Shown: positions 45,507 through 54,673, counted from the stretch's first letter. The stretch is 64,000 bases of DNA from Salinarimonas soli (GCF_008386575.1 NZ_VUOA01000045.1:1-64000), one strand, 5' to 3'. The notes: generated from the letters alone by a model not told the origin. Numbers and translations: made by a program.

Positions 45507-46041
45507 CGTCGGCCTCGTCGCGATGCTGGCCCTGGTGACGGTCTATGCCGCGGTCCTCCACCGCGAGCTGCGCCGGTTCCGCGGGGCCAACGCGGAATAT
45601 ATCGCGGTGCTGGCCCAGACGAGCCGCGCCGTGGAGAGCGTCGAGGGCGCCGTGCGGGGCATCCAGGACGACGCGGGCTCCGTGCTCGTGGCCCTGGGCG
45701 AGCAGATCGACCGGGCCAACATGCTGCTCGGCGCCCTGAAGGACGAGCACCGCGCTCGCGCCGCGGCGCCCGCTCCCGAGGCCCGGACGGACACCCGGAG
45801 CGCGCCGAGGCCCGAGCCGAAACCCGAGGTCAAGGCCGCCGCCCGCGTCGCGGCCGCGCTCCCGAAGGCCGCCCCCCTGCCCGAGCCGGCTCCGGCCCGC
45901 AAGGTCACCGCCTGGACGCCTGAGCGGGCCGCCCCCGCGGCAGCCCGCGAGCCCGAGCCCGCGCCGGCCGCTCCGGTCCGGGCCGCCAAAGCCCATCAAT
46001 GGCCGACCGTACGCCTTGCGTCCGGCGCCACCCCCGCCTGA
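45487..46041 (+). CDS. DUF6468 domain protein of the flagellar locus
   Basis: 184 residues from ATG 45487. One N-terminal membrane segment (about residues 5-24), then a coiled coil (HRELRRFRGANAEYIAVLAQ and following) and a Pro/Ala/Glu-rich C-terminus. It overlaps fliM by 20 bases and precedes fliN, a position conserved in many Rhizobiales. Function unknown; a structural or assembly role at the motor is inferred from position only. Confidence 0.8.
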   Translation: MIYTALDVGLVAMLALVTVYAAVLHRELRRFRGANAEYIAVLAQTSRAVESVEGAVRGIQDDAGSVLVALGEQIDRANMLLGALKDEHRARAAAPAPEARTDTRSAPRPEPKPEVKAAARVAAALPKAAPLPEPAPARKVTAWTPERAAPAAAREPEPAPAAPVRAAKAHQWPTVRLASGATPA

Positions 46042-46072
46042 TCCGCCCTACCGTCGATAGGAAGCCGACCCC

Positions 46073-46435
46073 ATGAAGAAGAGCACCGCCCGCCCCGCCC
46101 CCGAGGCCGCCGAGATCCCCGCTGAGCCCGTCGCGTTCTCGGCCGACGAGGGCGGCGAGGGCCGCGGGCCGCGCAACCTCGACGCCATCATGCGCATCCC
46201 CGTGTCCCTCCAGGTGGTGCTGGGCTCGGCCACGATGCCCGTCGCCAACCTCATGAAGCTCGGCCGCGGCGCCGTCGTCCCCCTCGATCACCGGGTCGGC
46301 GAGCCCGTGGACGTGGTCGTGAACGGCCGGGTCGTGGCCCGCGGCGAGGTGGTGGTGGTCGAGGACGACAGCTCCCGCTTCGGCGTCTCCCTCACCGAGA
46401 TCGTTGGCGCCCCCGCGCCCGGCCCCGCCCTCTAA
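46073..46435 (+). CDS. fliN: Flagellar motor switch protein FliN
   Basis: 120 residues with a disordered N-terminus and one SpoA domain (about 37-112: IMRIPVSLQVVLGSATMPVANLMKL). It completes the C-ring with FliM and FliG. It lies between the DUF6468 gene and fliG. Confidence 0.93.
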   Translation: MKKSTARPAPEAAEIPAEPVAFSADEGGEGRGPRNLDAIMRIPVSLQVVLGSATMPVANLMKLGRGAVVPLDHRVGEPVDVVVNGRVVARGEVVVVEDDSSRFGVSLTEIVGAPAPGPAL

Positions 46436-46459
46436 GCACACGATCCAGGAGAGGAGCCC

Positions 46460-47497
46460 ATGGGCATGTCCGCCCCCGTCAAGCTCGAAGGCCCGCCGCC
46501 CCGCGTCCTGCAGGGGCCCGACAAGGTCGCGGCCCTGCTTCTCGCGGTGGGCAAGGACCTCGCGGGCCGGCTGCTCGGCCGGTTCGAGCCCGAGGAGCTC
46601 AAGCGCATCTCGCGCTCGGCCGCGGATCTCGGCCCCATCTCGGCTCCCGAGCTGGAACGGATCGTGGAGGAGTTCACCCACGAGTTCTCCCACGGCACGA
46701 GCCTCTACGGCACGGCCAAGGAGCTGGAGCGCCTGCTGACGGGCGTCCTGCCCGGCGACCAGGTCGCCGAGATCATGTCGGACGTGCTCGGCAACACCAA
46801 CCGCTCCATCTGGGAGCGGATCTCCGGCGTCTCCGAGAGCATCCTCGCGGCCTACCTCATGAAGGAGCACCCGCAGACCGCGGCCCTGATCCTGTCCAAG
46901 GTGAAGCCCGCCTGCGCCGCGAAGGTCATGGGCCTCCTGCCCCAGGCGCTGCGCAACGACCTCATGCGGCGCATGCTGAGCTTCAAGCCCGTGGTCGAGG
47001 AGACCATGCGCATCGTCGAGAAGACGCTGCACGAGGACTTCATGCTCAACTTCGCCCGCAACATGGGCGTCGACACCCACGCCCGCATGGCCGACATCAT
47101 CAACAAGATGGAGCGCGACCAGATGGAGGACGTGCTGGAGAGCCTCGCCCAGGCCCGGCCGAAGACGGCCGAGGTGCTGAAGGGCCTGCTCTTCACCTTC
47201 GAGGACCTCATCAAGCTCGCGCCACGCGCCCGCATGACGATCCTCGACCTCGTCCCCAACGAGCGCATCGTCGTCGCCCTGAAAGGCACCGACCCGGCCT
47301 TCCGCGACGCCCTGCTCTCGGCCATGGGCTCGCGGGCCCGGCGCATGGTGGAGGCCGAGCTCGAAACCGGCGAGCCCGTGCCCCAGCGCGACGTCGCCGA
47401 GGCCCGCCGCTTCATCACGGATCTCGCCCTCGAGATGGCGGGGCGCGGCGAGATCGAGCTCAATCCCGACGGCGAGGAGGCCCCGGTCTACCGCTAG
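46460..47497 (+). CDS. fliG: Flagellar motor switch protein FliG
   Basis: 345 residues with the three FliG armadillo-like domains. The middle EHPQTAALILSKVKP motif and the C-terminal torque-helix region with charged residues (GTDPAFRDALLSAMGSRARRM) are present. It contacts MotA and the MS ring. The ATG at 46460 has GGAGAGGAGC upstream. Confidence 0.95.
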   Translation: MGMSAPVKLEGPPPRVLQGPDKVAALLLAVGKDLAGRLLGRFEPEELKRISRSAADLGPISAPELERIVEEFTHEFSHGTSLYGTAKELERLLTGVLPGDQVAEIMSDVLGNTNRSIWERISGVSESILAAYLMKEHPQTAALILSKVKPACAAKVMGLLPQALRNDLMRRMLSFKPVVEETMRIVEKTLHEDFMLNFARNMGVDTHARMADIINKMERDQMEDVLESLAQARPKTAEVLKGLLFTFEDLIKLAPRARMTILDLVPNERIVVALKGTDPAFRDALLSAMGSRARRMVEAELETGEPVPQRDVAEARRFITDLALEMAGRGEIELNPDGEEAPVYR

Positions 47498-47542
47498 GCA
47501 TCGTCGCGCCCGCCGCGGCGCTCATAAGGGCAGGACACGGGC

Positions 47543-48625
47543 ATGTCCGAGGGCGCCGACAAGGAGAGCCAAACCGAGGACGCAACGGAGAAGAAGATCT
47601 CCGATGCGATCGAGAAGGGCAACGTGCCCGCGTCCAAGGAGGCCGGCACCTTCGCGGCGATGCTCGCGACCCTACTCTACTTCTCGTTTCTCGTCGGCGA
47701 CTCCCTGCATGGCATCATCGGCCTGCTCGGCCGGTTCCTGGACGACCCGGGAGGATTCACGCTTCGCGATGGCACAGATGCGACCAAGCTCCTCGAAGTC
47801 CTCTCCCTTGAGACGGGTCGCGCGCTCGCTCCCTTCCTCGGCATGCTCGCGGTCTTCGGGATCGCCGCGTCGTTCTTCCAGAACTCTCCCCGCTTCGTGG
47901 CCGACCGCATCGAGCCGAAGCTCTCGCGGCTCTCGATCCTGTCGGGCTGGGGCCGCATCATGGGCGCGAAGGGCTGGGCCGAGTTCGGCAAGGCCGTCTT
48001 CAAGATCAGCATGGTCACCGGCGTCGTGGCGGGCCTCGCCCGCACCGATTCCTGGCGGCTGGTGAACGCCATGTTCACCGATCCCGTCCAGCTGCCCGAG
48101 CTCACCCTCGCCCTCACCGTGCGCCTGCTCACCGCCGTGTGCATCGTCACCGTGATCCTCGTGGTGGCCGACCTGATGCTCGTGCGCTTCCAGTGGCGCA
48201 AGGACCTCAGGATGTCGAAGCAGGAGATCAAGGACGAGCACAAGCAGGCGGAGGGCGATCCCCTCGTGAAGAGCCGCATGCGCTCGCTCGCCCGCGACCG
48301 GGCCCGCCGTCGCATGATCGCCGACGTGCCCCGCGCCACGATCGTGCTCGCCAACCCGACCCACTACGCCATCGCGCTGCGCTACGTGCGCGAGGAGGGT
48401 GGCGCGCCGGTCGTCGTGGCCAAGGGGCAGGACCTCATCGCGTTGAAGATTCGCGAGATCGCCGAATCCCATGGGATTCCGGTGGTCGAGGACAAACCTT
48501 TGGTAAGGTCGATGTACGACAGCGTCGAAATCGACCAACAAATACCCCCAGAATTTTACAGGGTTGTTGCGGAGCTTTTGTACGTCTTCTATAGTGACAA
48601 TAGAAAAATGGCCGGGAAGGTTTGA
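47543..48625 (+). CDS. flhB: Flagellar export switch protein FlhB
   Basis: 360 residues. Four membrane helices are followed by a cytoplasmic domain with the autocleavage motif Asn271-Pro-Thr-His. The N-terminal SEGADKESQTEDATEKKISDA segment and KQEIKDEHKQAEGDP linker are typical. It switches export from rod/hook to filament substrates. The gene end is distinctly more AT-rich than the rest of the window. Confidence 0.95.
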   Translation: MSEGADKESQTEDATEKKISDAIEKGNVPASKEAGTFAAMLATLLYFSFLVGDSLHGIIGLLGRFLDDPGGFTLRDGTDATKLLEVLSLETGRALAPFLGMLAVFGIAASFFQNSPRFVADRIEPKLSRLSILSGWGRIMGAKGWAEFGKAVFKISMVTGVVAGLARTDSWRLVNAMFTDPVQLPELTLALTVRLLTAVCIVTVILVVADLMLVRFQWRKDLRMSKQEIKDEHKQAEGDPLVKSRMRSLARDRARRRMIADVPRATIVLANPTHYAIALRYVREEGGAPVVVAKGQDLIALKIREIAESHGIPVVEDKPLVRSMYDSVEIDQQIPPEFYRVVAELLYVFYSDNRKMAGKV

Positions 48626-48632
48626 TTAACCA

Positions 48633-49082
48633 ATGGGCGACGTCATGGATGCCACGATCGGCGAACGCGAGAAGCTCCTGGCGGAGGCGGTCCAGCACGT
48701 CGCGGCGGAGCTGCGCCTGGTCGACGTCTCGATCCTGGCCCGCTACATCGCCCAGGAGAAGCACGGCAACATCGACGATCTCGTGGCCTCCTCGGCCGAG
48801 CTCTTCTTCAAGCCCGGCACCCTGCGCTACGGCCTGCGCGCCGAGATCGACCTGCGCTGGGGCGGCTCGCCCGCCGTCGCCTTCGATCTCGAGTTCTGCC
48901 ACGAGGATGTGACGGTGTTCTTCTGCCTCACGCTTGCGGCCCTCAAGGCGAGCGTCGCCATCCACGCGGTCACGATCGCCTCACCCGCCGCTAGCCCGCC
49001 GGAGAACACCGAGCGCCTGCGCCACGCCCTCCAGGACGCCCGCCTGCTCAAGCACCGCGCCGGCGGCGCCGACGTCGGGTAG
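48633..49082 (+). CDS. Conserved flagellar-locus protein of unknown function
   Basis: 149 residues starting seven bases after flhB, so probably co-transcribed. The sequence begins MGDVMDATIGEREKLLAEAV, then VDVSILARYIAQEKHGNIDDLVASS, and a beta-rich middle with two cysteines (LEFCHEDVTVFFCLT). No signal peptide or membrane segment is visible. I do not recognise a family. Position suggests a flagellar accessory role. Confidence 0.7.
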   Translation: MGDVMDATIGEREKLLAEAVQHVAAELRLVDVSILARYIAQEKHGNIDDLVASSAELFFKPGTLRYGLRAEIDLRWGGSPAVAFDLEFCHEDVTVFFCLTLAALKASVAIHAVTIASPAASPPENTERLRHALQDARLLKHRAGGADVG

Positions 49083-49406
49083 CGCTGGGCTCCTCCGCAT
49101 CGTCTGACGGGCGCCTCTCGACACCCGGCGCCACGACCCGCCGCTCCGCCGTATCTGGCGGGCCGCGCGCGGACCCACCTGGCGTGCCCGCTGACGAGGC
49201 GGGGCAGGACGGCCCACCCGCGAAAGCCGAGCAGGAGTTGCGTCCGCCGATCCGCAAGGCTCTCCATGCGCGCGAACCACGCCACGATGGAAGCTTGACC
49301 GTAATGCAACGGCACGTTTACGATAAAACCCAAAGTTGGGTGTCGTTGTCCGTTTCTCAACAACCCTCATGCCAAAATTCCTAGGTCAAGAGAGAAGGGT
49401 TGTGGA
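49083..49406. other. Intergenic region with hairpins before the secreted-protein cassette
   Basis: 324 bases without a convincing gene. The first 180 are GC-rich; the last 140 are AT-richer and probably hold the promoter of the 49407 gene. ACCCAA-AG-TTGGGT (49328-49341) is a perfect palindrome and may be an operator. Confidence 0.5.
49360..49403 (+). promoter_or_regulatory. Potential leader hairpin covering a ribosome-binding site
   Basis: ACAACCCT (49360-49367) can pair with AGGGTTGT (49396-49403), which overlaps the GAGAAGGG ribosome-binding site of the gene starting at 49407. Pairing would hide the site. Confidence 0.35.
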
Positions 49407-49817
49407 ATGAAGTCCGGACTTTGCATCATCGCCGCTGCGGCGATCTTCGTCAGCTCCACCACCGCCGGCCACGCGCAGGATTTCGGCGCGATGCTGGGCG
49501 GCGCGATCGGAGCGGCCGCTGGCAGTCGCGGCGGCGCCGGCGGGGCCATGGTGGGCGGCATCATCGGCGTCGCGATGGGCACCATCCTCCAGCAGCTGAG
49601 CCAGGCTGAGCAGCAGAAGCGGCAGAGCGCCCTCCAGAGCGCAGCTCGCGGCAAGTCCGCGAACTGGTCCTCGGGAAAGCAAGGGGCGAAGGCCACCTAC
49701 AAGAACAAGGGCAAGGTCGCCAGCGCCGACGGCCGGAAGTGCTCGAAGGTCGAGGAGACGATCACGCTTCCGGACGGCAAGCGCGGTACGTCCGTCGAGA
49801 CCGTCTGCTTCAGCTGA
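49407..49817 (+). CDS. Exported glycine-zipper protein
   Basis: 136 residues. The signal peptide ends at HAQ (about residue 24). A glycine-zipper helix AMLGGAIGAAAGSRGGAGGA continuing VGGIIGVAMGTIL follows, and the C-terminus has a two-cysteine domain (GRKCSKVEETITLPDGKR, ending SVETVCFS) like the surface-antigen family. It is likely an outer-membrane or periplasmic protein. It sits inside the flagellar locus and is followed by the frameshifted gene pair; its role is unknown. Confidence 0.75.
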   Translation: MKSGLCIIAAAAIFVSSTTAGHAQDFGAMLGGAIGAAAGSRGGAGGAMVGGIIGVAMGTILQQLSQAEQQKRQSALQSAARGKSANWSSGKQGAKATYKNKGKVASADGRKCSKVEETITLPDGKRGTSVETVCFS

Positions 49818-49830
49818 AGGACATCCTCCG

Positions 49831-50175
49831 ATGGGCGGCTTCGTGAAATGGGCCGCCGTGCTGGGCACGGCGGCGGTGGTGACGGCGGCGGATGCGACGG
49901 CGCAGCAGTTCGTGCTCGAGGGCTTTTATGACTGCGCGCGCGCCACGAACAATCGCACCTATTGCCGCCAGCGGGGGAAGCAGAGCTTCGTCCCCGTGTC
50001 GGAGGAGTTCTTCGCCCGCTTCCAGGCGATCCGCAGCGGCGCTCCCGTCGGGGGTGACACGGTGGTGAACCAGGAGGTCGTGGTGCAGCAGCAGGTCAGC
50101 AACACGACCGTCAACGTGGTGGTCCAGGGTCTGGGCACGGAATATGCGACCTGGACGGCCAGATCGTCGTGCTGA
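49831..50175 (+). pseudogene. Exported protein, 5' part of a probably frameshifted gene
   Basis: 114 codons from ATG 49831. A signal peptide (about residues 1-24, ending ATAQ) and a cysteine-containing domain LEGFYDCARATNNRTYCRQR are followed by a Val/Gln-rich stretch. The last eleven residues EYATWTARSSC look out of frame. The overlapping frame at the same point reads DLDGQIVVLSSLIEEQRLL and continues into the next entry, so one missing base near 50148 would explain both halves. Alternatively, two coupled genes overlap at 50169-50175, but the second has no ribosome-binding site or signal peptide. Confidence 0.6.
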
Positions 50176-50909
50176 GCAGCCTGATCGAGGAGCAGCGGCT
50201 CCTGCGGGGCTCCGGCAAGGAGCCAGTCCAAGCCATCGATCAGACGATCGTGGCCATTGAAGCGCGGCTGGGCGAGTTGCGCAAGTCAAAGGGCGACAAG
50301 CTGCGGGAAGCCTCGAAATACCAGACGTCCATCCGCCCGAACGACTTCGACCAGTACATCTCGGCCCGCAAGCTGTCCGAGATCTACCCTAAGGTTCCTT
50401 ACTACATACCGGGTACCAAGGAATCCGGCGAGTTCTGGATCGAGCCGGACGTGAAGGAGGACGGACGTCTCGTCTTCCGCTTTCGCTTCATCGATCCGGA
50501 GGCCCGCAACGACCGGACCCGAGCCGTGATCGAGATGCGCCCCGAAGAACTCGACCGTACCCGTCGGGCTCTGCTTAAGCTGCACGATTGGTCCGTCACG
50601 GCTCACGAGCGCAAGCTTCGGCGGCGCTACGAGAAGCGCGTGGACTGCTTGCCCACCGAGAACTGCCCTCCGGAGGGGCAGAAGGTCGACGGCAAGGCCT
50701 CGACCGAGGTCGTCTTCACCGTCAATGACGATGGGGCGACGGGGGGTAAGTTCCAGCGCAACAAGGGCCGGTTCGAGGAGAACTACGGTATCTCGGTGGA
50801 GAGCGGCCTGCTGCTCCAGGCGTATATGCGGCACGTCCTTCGCGAGGGAAGACGCGAGTACGAGGCCGGAACGCAGACCAAGGAAGATCTCGACAAGATG
50901 TTCGAGTAG
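50169..50909 (+). pseudogene. 3' part of the frameshifted exported protein (or separate GTG-started gene)
   Basis: 246 residues if read from GTG 50169. A coiled-coil start SLIEEQRLLRGSGKEPVQAI is followed by a mixed domain with IYPKVPYYIPGTKESGEFWI and a pair of cysteines (VDCLPTENCPPEG), ending LDKMFE. No membrane segment or known family is recognised. Base and codon use are visibly less GC-rich than in the flagellar genes. The frame is open upstream through 50148, in line with a frameshift joining it to the 49831 gene. Confidence 0.6.
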
Positions 50910-50954
50910 CGGGCATCCCGCGAGGGGACGAGCCTCGCGCGCAACCGCCCAAGA

Positions 50955-50990
50955 TCGACCCCGCCACGGCCGCGCCGTCGGCGGGGTCGA
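50955..50990. terminator. Long hairpin between the cassette and flgB
   Basis: TCGACCCCGCC (50955-50965) pairs perfectly with GGCGGGGTCGA (50980-50990), and the loop itself pairs as ACGGC/GCCGT. No T-run follows. It may end the cassette transcript and insulate flgB. Confidence 0.6.
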
Positions 50991-51111
50991 GCGCATTCAG
51001 GCCGACCCGAACCCTCCCGGCCAGGGAGCCGGCCAGATCGCCTCTCGCTCCACAAGCCTGACGCAAGCCGCGCCATTTAGGGTGCATCGTCCGGTTCGTC
51101 GGGAGCTCGCC

Positions 51112-51489
51112 TTGGAAGCCGTCCACCTGTTCGATCTCGCCTCGCGGAAGACGAAGTGGCTGTCCGTGCGCCAGTCGGCGATCGCGGAGAACATCGCCAA
51201 CGTCGACACGCCCCGCTACCGGGCGCGCGACGTCCAGCCGTTCTCCGACGTGATGGACAAGACCCGCCTCACCATGACGGCGACCCAGTCCGGCCATCTC
51301 GACAGCGCGCGCCAGCCCAAGGCCGACGCGCTCAAGCCCTCCGACAGCTGGAAGACCACGGTGTCCGGCAACTCCGTCAGCACCGAGCAGGAGCTGATGA
51401 AGGCCGGCGATGTCAGCCGCGACTACGCGCTGACCACCTCCATCGTGAAGTCCTTCCACCGCATGATCCTCCAGAGCATCAAGGGATAA
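51112..51489 (+). CDS. flgB: Flagellar basal-body rod protein FlgB
   Basis: 125 residues from TTG 51112 (GGGAGC upstream), which gives the expected N-terminus MEAVHLFDLASRKTKWLSVR; the frame is open to 50725, but that part is not FlgB-like. The rod motif IAENIANVDTPRYRARD is present. It starts the flgB-flgC-fliE-flgG-flgA-flgI operon. Confidence 0.93.
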   Translation: MEAVHLFDLASRKTKWLSVRQSAIAENIANVDTPRYRARDVQPFSDVMDKTRLTMTATQSGHLDSARQPKADALKPSDSWKTTVSGNSVSTEQELMKAGDVSRDYALTTSIVKSFHRMILQSIKG

Positions 51490-51492
51490 GCG

Positions 51493-51912
51493 ATGATCGA
51501 TCCGTTGACCGCGTCCCTCACCATCGCGGGATCGGGCCTCAAGGCCCAGTCCTCGCGCATGCAGGTGATCTCCGAGAACCTCGCCAACGCGAACTCCACG
51601 GGCAACGCGCCGGGCGCCGACCCGTATCGGCGCAAGACCCTCACCTTCACGGGCGAGTTCGACCGGATGGTGGGCGCCAAGCTCGTCGACGTGAAGTCGG
51701 TGGGCGTCGACCGGGCGCCGTTCCGGGTCGAGCACGATCCGTCCCATCCGGCAGCCGACGAGCGCGGCTACGTGAAGCTGCCCAACGTCAACATGCTCAT
51801 CGAGATGGCCGACATGCGGGAGACCTCGCGCTCCTACGAGGCCAACCTCCAGGTCGTGAAGCAGGCCCGCTCCATGATCTCGATGACCATCGACCTCCTG
51901 AGGAACTCGTGA
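51493..51912 (+). CDS. flgC: Flagellar basal-body rod protein FlgC
   Basis: 139 residues with the N-terminal [20 protein letters not shown] and [10 protein letters not shown] rod motif and the C-terminal heptad helix [20 protein letters not shown]. It forms the proximal rod. Three bases separate it from flgB; its stop overlaps the fliE start by one base (TGATG). Confidence 0.95.
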   Translation: MIDPLTASLTIAGSGLKAQSSRMQVISENLANANSTGNAPGADPYRRKTLTFTGEFDRMVGAKLVDVKSVGVDRAPFRVEHDPSHPAADERGYVKLPNVNMLIEMADMRETSRSYEANLQVVKQARSMISMTIDLLRNS

Positions 51913-52244
51913 TGATCGACGCCGTGTCCTCCCTCGCATCGAGCGTCGGCCCCGCCGGCGCGTCAACGGCTGCGACCAAGACCGCCGCGATCGCCTTCGC
52001 GCCGCCCGGTGGCGGCGCGGTCAACCCCGCGACCTTCGGCGACGTGATGTCGGAGATCGCCGCCAAGGGCGTCCAGAGCCTGAAGTCCGCCGAGGCGACG
52101 TCGATCATGGGCATGCAGGGCAAGGCGTCCGTGCAGCAGGTGGTCGAGGCCGTGATGAATGCCGAGCAGTCGCTCCAGACCGCCATGGCGGTCCGCGACA
52201 AGGTGGTCTCGGCCTACCAAGAAATCAGCCGTATGGCGATTTGA
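51912..52244 (+). CDS. fliE: Flagellar hook-basal body protein FliE
   Basis: 110 residues from ATG 51912. FliE joins the MS ring to the rod. The C-terminal [20 protein letters not shown] helix and final [10 protein letters not shown] are typical. Coupled to flgC by the TGATG overlap. Confidence 0.93.
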   Translation: MIDAVSSLASSVGPAGASTAATKTAAIAFAPPGGGAVNPATFGDVMSEIAAKGVQSLKSAEATSIMGMQGKASVQQVVEAVMNAEQSLQTAMAVRDKVVSAYQEISRMAI

Positions 52245-52254
52245 GGAGATTCCG

Positions 52255-53043
52255 ATGCGTGCTCTCGCCATCGCGGCCACCGGCATGAACGCTCAGCAGC
52301 TCAATGTCGAAGTGATCGCCAACAACATCGCCAACATCAACACCACCGCCTTCAAGCGCGCCCGCGCCGAGTTCACGGACCTGCTCTACCAGACCGAGCG
52401 GCTCCACGGCGTGCCGACGCGGGCCGGCGAGGCGGCCGTGCCCGAGGGCGCCAATCTGGGCCTCGGCGTGCGCACCACCGCGATCCGCAACCTGCATTCG
52501 CAGGGCGCGCTCACCCAGACCACGAACAAGCTCGACCTCGCCCTCGACGGGCGCGGCTGGTTCCAGGTGCAGGGCCCCGAGAACGAGACGCTCTACACCC
52601 GGGCCGGCGCGTTCAACACCAATGCCGAGGGCCAGATCGTCACGGCCGAAGGCTACGTGGTGCAGCCCGTCATGACGGTGCCGCAGAACACGGTGGAGAT
52701 CGTGGTCAACCAGTCGGGCCAGGTCTATGCCCGCATCGACGGGCAGGCGCAGCTGCGCGAGCTCGGCCAGCTCCAGATCTCGAACTTCGCCAACGAGGCG
52801 GGCCTGACCCCGCTCGGCGGCAACCTCTACCGCGAGAGCACGGCCTCGGGCGCCGCGGTGACGGGCGTGGCCGGGGAGCCCGGCTTCGGCAAGGTCCACC
52901 AGGGCTATCTCGAGTCCGCCAACGTCGACCCCGTGAAGGAGATCACGCAGCTCATCTCGGCGCAGCGCGCCTACGAGATGAACTCGAAGATCATCCAGGC
53001 CGCGGACGAGATGGCCGCGACGGTCTCGAAGGGCATGCGCTGA
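52255..53043 (+). CDS. flgG: Flagellar basal-body rod protein FlgG
   Basis: 262 residues, full length for the distal-rod protein. The N-terminal [20 protein letters not shown] and C-terminal [20 protein letters not shown] motifs are both present. It lies three bases before flgA. Confidence 0.95.
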   Translation: MRALAIAATGMNAQQLNVEVIANNIANINTTAFKRARAEFTDLLYQTERLHGVPTRAGEAAVPEGANLGLGVRTTAIRNLHSQGALTQTTNKLDLALDGRGWFQVQGPENETLYTRAGAFNTNAEGQIVTAEGYVVQPVMTVPQNTVEIVVNQSGQVYARIDGQAQLRELGQLQISNFANEAGLTPLGGNLYRESTASGAAVTGVAGEPGFGKVHQGYLESANVDPVKEITQLISAQRAYEMNSKIIQAADEMAATVSKGMR

Positions 53044-53046
53044 GCG

Positions 53047-53517
53047 ATGTCGATGCCCGCACGCGTTCTGCGTTCCCTCGCCACGCTCGCGGCGCTCCTC
53101 GCGGGCCCGGCCTTGCCGGCGCTCGCCGACGGGCGGCCGTGGCCCGTGCCCACGGTCACGATCTATCCCGGCGAGACCATCCGGGACTCGATCATCGAGG
53201 ACCGCGAGTTCCCGGGCATGGCCGACCGGCCGCAGGCCGTCGACAGCCGGCGCGTGCTCGTGGGCAAGGTCGCCCGCCGCACCCTCGCGCCGGGCCAGCT
53301 GATCCCCATCAACGCGGTGGAGGACCCCAAGCTCGTGGTGCGCGGCACCCCGGTCCAGGTGGTATTCGCCCAGGACGGCCTCGTCATCAGCGCGCTCGCC
53401 TCGCCCCTCCAGTCGGGCAGCGTCGGCGAGATGGTGCGGGCCCGCAACATCGACAGCGGCCTCGTCGTGGTCGGCACGGTGCAGGCGGACGGCACCCTCA
53501 GGGTCGGGAGCCGGTGA
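53047..53517 (+). CDS. flgA: Flagellar P-ring assembly chaperone FlgA
   Basis: 156 residues with a signal peptide (about residues 1-27, ending ALA-DGR). The SAF-type domain (LVGKVARRTLAPGQLIPINAV, then GTPVQVVF) identifies FlgA, the periplasmic chaperone for FlgI. The stop shares bases with the flgI start (TGATG). Confidence 0.92.
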   Translation: MSMPARVLRSLATLAALLAGPALPALADGRPWPVPTVTIYPGETIRDSIIEDREFPGMADRPQAVDSRRVLVGKVARRTLAPGQLIPINAVEDPKLVVRGTPVQVVFAQDGLVISALASPLQSGSVGEMVRARNIDSGLVVVGTVQADGTLRVGSR

Positions 53518-54650
53518 TGCGCCTGCGCGCCGGGCTCGCCCTCGCCCTCCTCCTCGCCCTCCTCCCCCTCTCGGCGCCGCGCGCGGACGACGGCGGCCGG
53601 GGCGAGGGCATCACCCGGATCAAGGACATCACGAAGCTCAAAGGAGCTCGCGAGAACCAGCTCGTGGGCTACGGCCTCGTGATCGGCCTACCGAATTCCG
53701 GCGACAGCATGCGCAACTCGCCCTTCACGGAGCAGTCCCTGCGCTCGATGCTCGACCGGATGGGCGTCAACGTGCAGCGCTCGACGCTGCGCGCCCGCAA
53801 CGTCGCGGCCGTGGTCGTCACCGCCGAGCTCCCGCCCTTCGCCGGTCGCGGCTCGCGCATCGACGTCACGGTCTCGGCGCTCGGCGACGCGCGCTCGCTT
53901 CTGGGCGGCACCCTCGTCATCACGCCGCTCGTGGGCGCCGACGGGGAGGTCTACGCCGTGGCGCAGGGACCCGTCGCGGTCACGGGCTTCAACGCCGCGG
54001 GCGACGCCGAAAGCCTGACGCGCGGCGTGCCCACCGCCGGCCGCGTGCCCAACGGCGCCCTCGTCGAGCGCGAGCTGCCCGACAATTTCGGCACCCTGCG
54101 CTCCCTCGTGCTGGAGCTGCGCAACCCCGACTACCGCACCGCTGTGCGCGTGGCGGACGCGATCAACCAGCATATGACCCGCCGCTTCGGCGCGCGGGGC
54201 GCCTACGAGCGCGACTATCGCTCGATCCTCCTCGTCAACCCGGCCGGGGTGAACCCGGTGCGCTTCCTCGCCGAGGTGGGCGATCTCGTGGTCCAGCCCG
54301 ACGCCCCCGCCCGCGTCGTCATCGACGAGCGCACGGGCACGGTGGTGATCGGCAAGGACGTGCAGGTCTCCACCGTGGCGGTCACCCACGGCAACCTCAC
54401 GGTCCGGATCACCGAGACCCCCGTCGCCTCGCAGCCCAACATGCTCTCGAACGGCGACACGGTCGTTTTGCCCACCACCCGCGTCGAGGCCGAGGAGAAG
54501 CCGGGCCAGCTCGCGATCCTCAACGGATCGAGCCTCCAGACCCTGGTGGGCGGCCTCAACCAGATCGGCCTCAAGCCCACGGGCATCATCGCCATCCTCC
54601 AGGCGATCAAGACGGCGGGCGCCCTCCAGGCCGACCTCGTGGTGCAGTAG
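53517..54650 (+). CDS. flgI: Flagellar P-ring protein FlgI
   Basis: 377 residues from ATG 53517. A signal peptide (about 1-23) precedes TRIKDITKLKGARENQLVGY, the family hallmark. It forms the periplasmic P-ring around the rod. It is the last gene before the strong terminator at 54674; flgH, often found close by, does not follow. Confidence 0.95.
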   Translation: MRLRAGLALALLLALLPLSAPRADDGGRGEGITRIKDITKLKGARENQLVGYGLVIGLPNSGDSMRNSPFTEQSLRSMLDRMGVNVQRSTLRARNVAAVVVTAELPPFAGRGSRIDVTVSALGDARSLLGGTLVITPLVGADGEVYAVAQGPVAVTGFNAAGDAESLTRGVPTAGRVPNGALVERELPDNFGTLRSLVLELRNPDYRTAVRVADAINQHMTRRFGARGAYERDYRSILLVNPAGVNPVRFLAEVGDLVVQPDAPARVVIDERTGTVVIGKDVQVSTVAVTHGNLTVRITETPVASQPNMLSNGDTVVLPTTRVEAEEKPGQLAILNGSSLQTLVGGLNQIGLKPTGIIAILQAIKTAGALQADLVVQ

Positions 54651-54673
54651 AGATCCACGACACGACCGATGCG

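Noticed and set aside
50725..51111. N-terminal extension of the flgB frame
   Set aside because: It overlaps the preceding gene and the hairpin at 50955-50990, and is not rod-protein-like.
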